From: Microbacterium sp. cf332
GTDB lineage: Bacteria; Actinomycetota; Actinomycetes; Actinomycetales; Microbacteriaceae
Direction of reading: 5' to 3'
Length of the DNA stretch: 64,000 nt
NCBI RefSeq assembly: GCF_900102175.1
Contig: NZ_FNKN01000004.1
Location: 30,786 to 94,785 of the forward strand
Under the pieces are notes generated by a model that was given only the letters and a program-made list of their open reading frames with translations, was not told the DNA's origin and ran no database searches. The translations under genes and the position numbers were made by a program. This document shows positions 59,663-64,000 of this stretch, piece after piece (within the stretch, counting starts at the first letter, position 1; each line of letters opens with the position of its first letter).

Positions 59663-60631
59663 TCAGACGGGTGCGACCTGCGTGGCGCCCAGCGGAGGCA
59701 GCGCATGGAGTCCGCGCCGCTCGGGGCGTGCCGACCGCCGCTGGGCACGCACCCGGGTCGGCGAGGGCTCGCCGTGCAGGCGGAAGGCCCGCCGCAGATC
59801 GTCGGCGCTCCCGAAACCCGCGTAGCGCGACACCTCGTCGATCGAGAGCACGTCGTATCGCGCGTCGCCCAGCAGCTGCACGGCGAGCTCGACGCGCAGG
59901 CGACGGATCTCCTCCGTCGGGGAGGTGCCCTGCTCGGCGAACGCCCGCTGCAGGTGGCGAGCGGACACCGCCAGCTCGGTGGCGAGCGTGGGGACCGACA
60001 GCTCCGGGTCCGCCCGTCGCGCGGCGATGAGGGCGAGTGCGCGCCGGTACAGCGAGGGCTGGACCTTCACGGGGCCGGCTCCGACGCTCGCGCGCTCGAG
60101 GAACAGGCTGCCGATCATCTCCTCGGTGAGCCGAGACAGCGCGTATCTCGCGACCCGCCCCGGCCGGGCGGCCCCGTCGAGCAGCGAACGGAAGTAGGCG
60201 GCGGCCGGGCCGAGCAGTGCCGAGTCACCCGCGAACAGCGGCCCGTCGCTGTCGTCGATCGGCGCTCCGAACGCGGCGACGACGTCCTCGGGGGCCGAGA
60301 CGACGATGATCTCCGCGTCGTCCGACCAGGCCAGCAGATGGTCCGAACGCGACCGCAGGAACAGCCCCCGTCCCGCATCCGCCCGGTGACGGCGACGCGC
60401 GTCGACCGTCGGCGCGATGCTCACGCTCCCGGCGGAGACGAGCACGCTGTGCACGACGGGAACCCCACCCGCCGGCATGACGCGCTCGGCTCCGGCCGCG
60501 AGCGCGTACCGCTTCACCACGACCGTTTCGAGTGCGAGCATCTGGGCCGATCGGCCCGAGAACGGCTCGCCCGACCGTCGAGTCGAGGGGGGCATCACCC
60601 CCGGCGCACTCGGGTAGCGCTCGTAGCTCAC
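59663..60631 (-). CDS. AraC-family transcriptional regulator (paralogue)
   Basis: Protein of 322 aa with a C-terminal double helix-turn-helix at about 190-290 (TLATELAVSARHLQRAFAEQGTSPTEEIRRLRVE and SIDEVSRYAGFGSADDLRRAFR). The N-terminal sensor half is similar in plan to the regulator at 54126-55061, and shared segments such as RHLQRAF and GEPSPTR/EKLPSPTR near the end show common origin. GTG start with ggagg six bases upstream. Lies downstream of the second Tat protein on the same strand, separated by a hairpin. Convergent with the signal peptidase gene. Confidence 0.92.
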   Translation of the reverse strand: MSYERYPSAPGVMPPSTRRSGEPFSGRSAQMLALETVVVKRYALAAGAERVMPAGGVPVVHSVLVSAGSVSIAPTVDARRRHRADAGRGLFLRSRSDHLLAWSDDAEIIVVSAPEDVVAAFGAPIDDSDGPLFAGDSALLGPAAAYFRSLLDGAARPGRVARYALSRLTEEMIGSLFLERASVGAGPVKVQPSLYRRALALIAARRADPELSVPTLATELAVSARHLQRAFAEQGTSPTEEIRRLRVELAVQLLGDARYDVLSIDEVSRYAGFGSADDLRRAFRLHGEPSPTRVRAQRRSARPERRGLHALPPLGATQVAPV

Positions 60632-60700
60632 GACGCGCCTCCCCCCTCGATTGCCTCACAGCGTAAGAGCGGCCGCGCCGCCGCCCCGCACTGGATCCGG

Positions 60701-60737
60701 GGGTGCCGACTACGCATTCGGGGCGCAGCCGGCACCC
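60701..60737 (-). terminator. Hairpin between second Tat protein and AraC gene
   Basis: GGGTGCCG (60701-60708) pairs with CGGCACCC (60730-60737) around a 21-nt loop, 24 bp after the Tat-protein stop. It could terminate or attenuate before the AraC gene. No U-tract. Confidence 0.45.
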
Positions 60738-60760
60738 GCGGACATCACGGTCGCGACTAC

Positions 60761-61414
60761 TTAGAGGATCCCCGCGCCCACCGGGACGACGACGCTCGAG
60801 GTGGCCGTACGGGTCAGACCGTTGCCGAAGTCGACGACGATCGTGACGGGGAACGTCGCGAGTGCCGAGACGGCGACACCGGTCGACGTGCCTGCGAGCC
60901 CCAGGACCAGCGGCACGCGCTGCGTCCCGTTCGAGGGAACGTTCACCGGAAGGGTCGTGGTGAAGGTCGTCAGCGGGAAGCCGAACTGACCGACGACCGG
61001 AGCGGTCTGGTACACGGCGGTGCGCTGGCCTGAGGTCGACGGCACGCCGTTCAGGCTGTAGACGCCGAAGCCCCGTGCGCGTCCGGTGGGAATGTTGATC
61101 CCCGCCGGGCGTCCGATCGTGACCGTCACGGTCGCGGTCTGGTTGATCGCGCCGGCTCCGTTCGTGATGGTGAACTCGGTCGGCACGGTCGTGAGAGCCG
61201 TCGCGGTGACGGCTCCGCCACCGTCCAGCAGGTTCAGCGTGAGAAGAGCCGTCTGCGTTCCGGTCACCGCGAGGCCGGAGGTGTTGACGGATGCGGCGGC
61301 GAGGGGCGCGGCGACGGCGACAGCCATCACGGGCACGGCCCAGGCGGCGCCCTTGATGATGGTGCGGCGGTCGATGCCGTCGGACTCGCGGCGGGTGGGG
61401 ACGACGTCGGTCAC
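60761..61414 (-). CDS. Tat-exported beta-rich surface protein (second paralogue)
   Basis: Protein of 217 aa, paralogue of the 225-aa protein at 55241. Twin-arginine signal DRRTIIKGAAWAVP (Arg16-Arg17), cleavage near APLAAAS (residue 42). Conserved segments: FTITNGAGAINQTATVTV, IGRPAG, GRARGFGV, PSNGT and the terminal PVGAGIL. The middle is more diverged. GTG start with gaggag five bases upstream, the same leader style as the first copy. It is preceded on the strand by the HPr-kinase/PqqD-like gene (133-bp gap). No catalytic residues seen; a structural or substrate role in the envelope is likely. Confidence 0.8.
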   Translation of the reverse strand: MTDVVPTRRESDGIDRRTIIKGAAWAVPVMAVAVAAPLAAASVNTSGLAVTGTQTALLTLNLLDGGGAVTATALTTVPTEFTITNGAGAINQTATVTVTIGRPAGINIPTGRARGFGVYSLNGVPSTSGQRTAVYQTAPVVGQFGFPLTTFTTTLPVNVPSNGTQRVPLVLGLAGTSTGVAVSALATFPVTIVVDFGNGLTRTATSSVVVPVGAGIL

Positions 61415-61547
61415 GGGGACTCCTCGGGTTGGGGATGAGAGGTTTCCCGTACTTTTTCGCTGCGCGGAACCGCCGTCGATGGGACCGTCCGCATTCGTCG
61501 CTCACGTCACGATCGGTGTCGCGACGTGTCGGAATCGGGAGCGCCGG

Positions 61548-62951
61548 TCAGGGCAGGTACAGCTCGGCGAGGCCGCGGTCGGCGAGCAAGCCGAGGAAGA
61601 CGCGGACATCGCCATCGATCTCGATCGCGTCGAGGTCTCCGCGCGATGCGACGGCGCGGACGAGCGCGTCGGCCGTGGCGCCGCGCGCGGTGGTCAGCGC
61701 CGCCCAGATAAGCGCGGCGGTGCCCTCGAGCGCGACCGGCTCGGGCGCTCCGCCGCGTCCCAGAGGCAGTGCCGCGAAGCCGTCGCCGTTCGCCGTCCAG
61801 GCGACGTCGGAGCGGACGCGCCACGAGGGCTCGCGGACGAGCACTCCCTCCGTGGCGAGCGCCGCGACCGCCGCCGCGACCGCGGCGCCCGGGTCACCCG
61901 TCGGCGGTGCGCCGTGCTCGCTCACGACCGCCGCGACGAGGCCGCCCGCCGTCCGCGGGGTGGCGGCCACGCGCCAGAGCGTTGGCCCGATACCGTCGAG
62001 GATCCGCAGCGTGGCTCCCCCGTCGGCCTCGGGCTGGAGCAGCGCGAGGCGCTCCGGCCCGTCGTCCACGACCGGAGCCAGCTCGAGCACGTCGAGGTGC
62101 GCTCCTCGCCACCACGACGTCTCCGTCCCCGTTGTATCCGCCGGAGCGGCTCCCGCCGACTCGGGCGCGGATGCGGCGGCGCGGACGTGCTCGATCTCGG
62201 CTGCGGGGCGGAAGAGCGGCGCCAGGGCCGCAGCGAGGGTCTCGGCTTCGCTGTAGGTCACCCGGTGCACGCCTCCGACCGCCGCGACGTGCGCGGCGAC
62301 ACGGCGGAGGGGAGCGGGCAGATCGGCGAGGTAGCTCGTCTGCTCGACGAGCTCGGGCAGCGCGTCCGCAAGGTCGCACGGCTCGAGCACCGGCTGCGCG
62401 GGCCCGCCCGGCACCCGGTCGAGGAGCACGATCGCGCTCAGACGAAGCGGCGCCGCGGGCAGCGCACCGAGACCCAGCTCCGACCCCGACCGCTGGGCCT
62501 TGTCAGCGAGGGGGTCTTCGATGATCGACAGCGGTTTGCGGTACGGCAGCACCGTTCCGTCCGCCGCGACGCCCACGGTCTCGTCGGTCACGTACCCGTA
62601 GTGGGCCGCGAGCGCCCGCGTTGCGGTGGTCTTCCCGCGCCCCGACGGACCGACGATCGCGACCACGTTGCCGTCGTCATCGCTCAACCCGCCGGCGTGC
62701 AGCATCCAGAGCTCGCCGCGGCGCGCCTCGATGGCCGCGAGGGTCACCGCTTGCGACAGTCCGGCGAGCGCGTGCGCGATCGCGCCGCCGGCCGGCGTCA
62801 CGTCGCGGTGGGCGGCGGGCAGAGGCCCGCCGGCCGTGACCACGGCGTCGCCCCACGCGCGGGCGATCGCTGCGACGTCGTCGGGCGACCGGTCGCCGGG
62901 CTCGATCCGCACGGCGCATCCGAGGGCGGAGACGAGCAGAGACGGTGACAC
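61548..62951 (-). CDS. HPr kinase-like P-loop protein with PqqD-like C-terminal domains
   Basis: Protein of 467 aa. Residues about 80-200 resemble the HPr kinase core: LHAGGLSDDDGNVVAIVGPSGRGKTT (P-loop 101-109) and YVTDETV, where the Asp corresponds to the metal-binding residue after the P-loop helix. The C-terminal part looks like two PqqD-type winged-helix modules (about 310-380 and 395-467; EGTAALIWAALTTARGATADALVRAV and ELYLP at the end). PqqD domains bind peptide substrates in RiPP pathways, and HPr-kinase homologues phosphorylate some lasso peptides. Here the partner might be a microprotein or Tat protein; inference. GTG start. Confidence 0.75.
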   Translation of the reverse strand: MSPSLLVSALGCAVRIEPGDRSPDDVAAIARAWGDAVVTAGGPLPAAHRDVTPAGGAIAHALAGLSQAVTLAAIEARRGELWMLHAGGLSDDDGNVVAIVGPSGRGKTTATRALAAHYGYVTDETVGVAADGTVLPYRKPLSIIEDPLADKAQRSGSELGLGALPAAPLRLSAIVLLDRVPGGPAQPVLEPCDLADALPELVEQTSYLADLPAPLRRVAAHVAAVGGVHRVTYSEAETLAAALAPLFRPAAEIEHVRAAASAPESAGAAPADTTGTETSWWRGAHLDVLELAPVVDDGPERLALLQPEADGGATLRILDGIGPTLWRVAATPRTAGGLVAAVVSEHGAPPTGDPGAAVAAAVAALATEGVLVREPSWRVRSDVAWTANGDGFAALPLGRGGAPEPVALEGTAALIWAALTTARGATADALVRAVASRGDLDAIEIDGDVRVFLGLLADRGLAELYLP

Positions 62952-63011
62952 CCTCGTAGCCTAGGGTCGGTCAGACCGCGACCGCATCGCTGGATTCTGC
63001 TGGCCCGCGGC

Positions 63012-63515
63012 TCAGGGCAAGCGCACCGAGTCGGTCCGCGGGTGCTCGCGCGGCATCCGGTCGCGGTCGTAGGTGATCGCGGAGTAGCCGTGCGGGATGG
63101 GTGTGCCGTCTTCGTCGACGCTTACGAAGACGAGGCGCTCGATCGAGAGGATGCGCTTGCGGGTGATCATGTTGCGCACCACCGCGCGCATCGTCAGGGA
63201 GGTGCGCCCGAAGTGGGTCGCCGTCAGCCCCATCTCGATCAGGTCGCCCTGCAGCGCCGACGACTCGAAGTTGATCTCGGAGATGAGTTTGGTCACGACA
63301 CGGTAGTTGCCCAGCTGGATGATGGCGTAGATCGCGGCCTCTTCGTCGATCCAGCGCAGCAGGCTGCCGCCGAACAGCGTTCCGTTGGCGTTGAGGTCCT
63401 CCGGACGCACCCACTTGCGGGTGTGGAAGTTGATGCCGTCCTCGGACCAGTACCACTCGGATGCCGCGCGCTCACGGTTCGCCGGCTCGGGATTCGTCTG
63501 ATCGCTCACGTTCAT
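63012..63515 (-). CDS. Acyl-CoA thioesterase, hotdog fold (YciA/BACH type)
   Basis: Protein of 167 aa, one hotdog domain. LNANGTLFGGSLLRWIDEEAAIYAII (about 48-73) is the family motif, with Asn and Asp as active-site residues in a GG-x-LL-x-W-I-D context; FESSALQGDLIEM and SVDEDGTPIPHGYSAI complete the fold. Hydrolyses acyl-CoA to free acid and CoA. ATG at MNVSDQ is preferred over a GTG twelve codons upstream, which gives a Gly-rich extension. It stands alone between the kinase-like gene and the epimerase. Confidence 0.9.
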   Translation of the reverse strand: MNVSDQTNPEPANRERAASEWYWSEDGINFHTRKWVRPEDLNANGTLFGGSLLRWIDEEAAIYAIIQLGNYRVVTKLISEINFESSALQGDLIEMGLTATHFGRTSLTMRAVVRNMITRKRILSIERLVFVSVDEDGTPIPHGYSAITYDRDRMPREHPRTDSVRLP

Positions 63516-63572
63516 CCAGCCTAGCCCCGCCCCTCTCGCGCCGTCAGGCACGCCCGGACACGGGGTGCGGGG

Positions 63573-64000
63573 CTACCGGCGGTCGTCGGTGGTCTGTCCG
63601 TAAACGTTCTGATACCGGTCGTAGAGCGCATCGATCGCGCCCTGCGGGATCGGGAGGACCTCACCGCCCTGCCGCGCCAAGTGGACCGTGCGAGCCACGT
63701 CCTCCACCATCACCGCAGCCTTCACCGCATCCCGCGCACTCGCCCCGATCGTGAACGGCCCATGATTCTGCATCAACACCGCACGAGAACGATGCCCCCG
63801 AAGCGTGTCCACGATCCCCCGACCGATCGAATCATCACCGATGATCGCGAACGGCCCCACCGGAACCGGACCCCCGAACTCATCCGCCATCGCCGTGACC
63901 ACACACGGGATCTCCTCACCCCGCGCCGCCCACGCCACCGCATACGGCGAATGCGTGTGCACCACACCACCCACCTCGGGCATGTTCCGATACACATACG
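63573..64000 (-). CDS. araD: L-ribulose-5-phosphate 4-epimerase, 5' part outside window
   Basis: C-terminal 141 residues of a class II aldolase/AraD-family protein; the start lies beyond the right edge. Visible are the zinc-binding VVHTHSPYAVAWAARG segment, FGGPVPVGPFAIIGDDSIG, the third zinc ligand in VLMQNHGPFTIG, and the C-terminal AVMVEDVARTVHLARQGG followed by YDRYQNVYGQ, characteristic of AraD rather than fuculose aldolases. Interconverts L-ribulose-5-phosphate and D-xylulose-5-phosphate in arabinose use; araA/araB are presumably outside the window. Codon usage around 63700-64000 is strikingly C-ending. Confidence 0.9.
   Translation of the reverse strand, partial: YVYRNMPEVGGVVHTHSPYAVAWAARGEEIPCVVTAMADEFGGPVPVGPFAIIGDDSIGRGIVDTLRGHRSRAVLMQNHGPFTIGASARDAVKAAVMVEDVARTVHLARQGGEVLPIPQGAIDALYDRYQNVYGQTTDDRR

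Noticed and set aside
54126..62951. Classical lasso peptide cluster
   Set aside because: HPr-kinase-like, PqqD-like and PF14907-like proteins are reminiscent, but no asparagine-synthetase-like cyclase, transglutaminase-like B2 protein or typical precursor was found.
1..64000. tRNA, rRNA, IS elements, prophage genes or replication origin
   Set aside because: Looked for by eye (tRNA-like cloverleaf ends, transposase and integrase motifs, DnaA-box clusters) and none could be supported.

Overview
The window is a high-GC actinobacterial chromosome segment. Strong C/G third-position bias, Tat-dependent surface proteins, LAxTG-type wall anchors, DUF2510/Excalibur and DUF222-HNH proteins all point to the Microbacteriaceae, most likely a Microbacterium-like organism. 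No rRNA, tRNA, IS element, integrase or CRISPR array is visible. Functions below rest on reading protein motifs by eye, not on database searches.

1-20 kb, catabolism and transport. A hyuA-hyuB-SDR operon on the minus strand faces a MenB/BadI-type crotonase and an IclR regulator. Next to them is a minus-strand operon of an acyl-CoA ligase followed by a NitT/TauT-type ABC importer (substrate-binding protein, permease, ATPase, permease). A 15-bp palindrome, TTCCA-N5-TGGAA, lies in the hyuA/crotonase promoter region and again just upstream of the ligase start, so one IclR-type protein probably controls uptake, CoA activation and breakdown of a single carboxylic or cyclic substrate. A second, dipeptide/nickel-type ABC operon with a divergent PadR regulator follows, then an isochorismatase-like hydrolase and an MFS exporter.

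20-38 kb, exopolysaccharide locus. It holds a Tat-exported alpha/alpha-toroid-like protein, a DUF4012 protein, the priming sugar-phosphate transferase, two tandem paralogous Tat-exported beta-helix proteins ending in Ig-like repeats, a DUF218 protein, three glycosyltransferases, a Wzy-like polymerase, a Wzx-like flippase and a pyruvyltransferase. By eye the base composition is less GC-rich than the flanks from about 26 kb onward. The right edge abuts a decapitated, frameshifted AAA-ATPase remnant, which looks like an insertion or replacement scar.

38.5-49.4 kb, mixed core and surface genes: a small membrane protein, a DUF222-HNH protein, an ECF S-component-like protein with an N-terminal helix-turn-helix-like region, two LAxTG wall-anchored proteins, an aldo/keto reductase, a DUF2510-coiled-coil-Excalibur protein and the SelO AMPylase.

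49.5-54.1 kb: UDP-glucose dehydrogenase, then a tightly overlapping three-gene operon (acyl-CoA dehydrogenase-like, PIG-L deacetylase/methyltransferase fusion, GT2) of unknown product.

54.1-63 kb, the most unusual part. Two paralogous AraC-regulator/Tat-surface-protein pairs bracket two tandem microproteins sharing WW-x3-HGGLPGW, a PF14907-type nucleotidyltransferase, a Wzc-like tyrosine autokinase and a signal peptidase I. An HPr-kinase-like/PqqD-like protein follows. This reads as a self-contained envelope-modification or peptide-processing cassette that I cannot match to a described system. The window ends with an acyl-CoA thioesterase and a partial L-ribulose-5-phosphate 4-epimerase.
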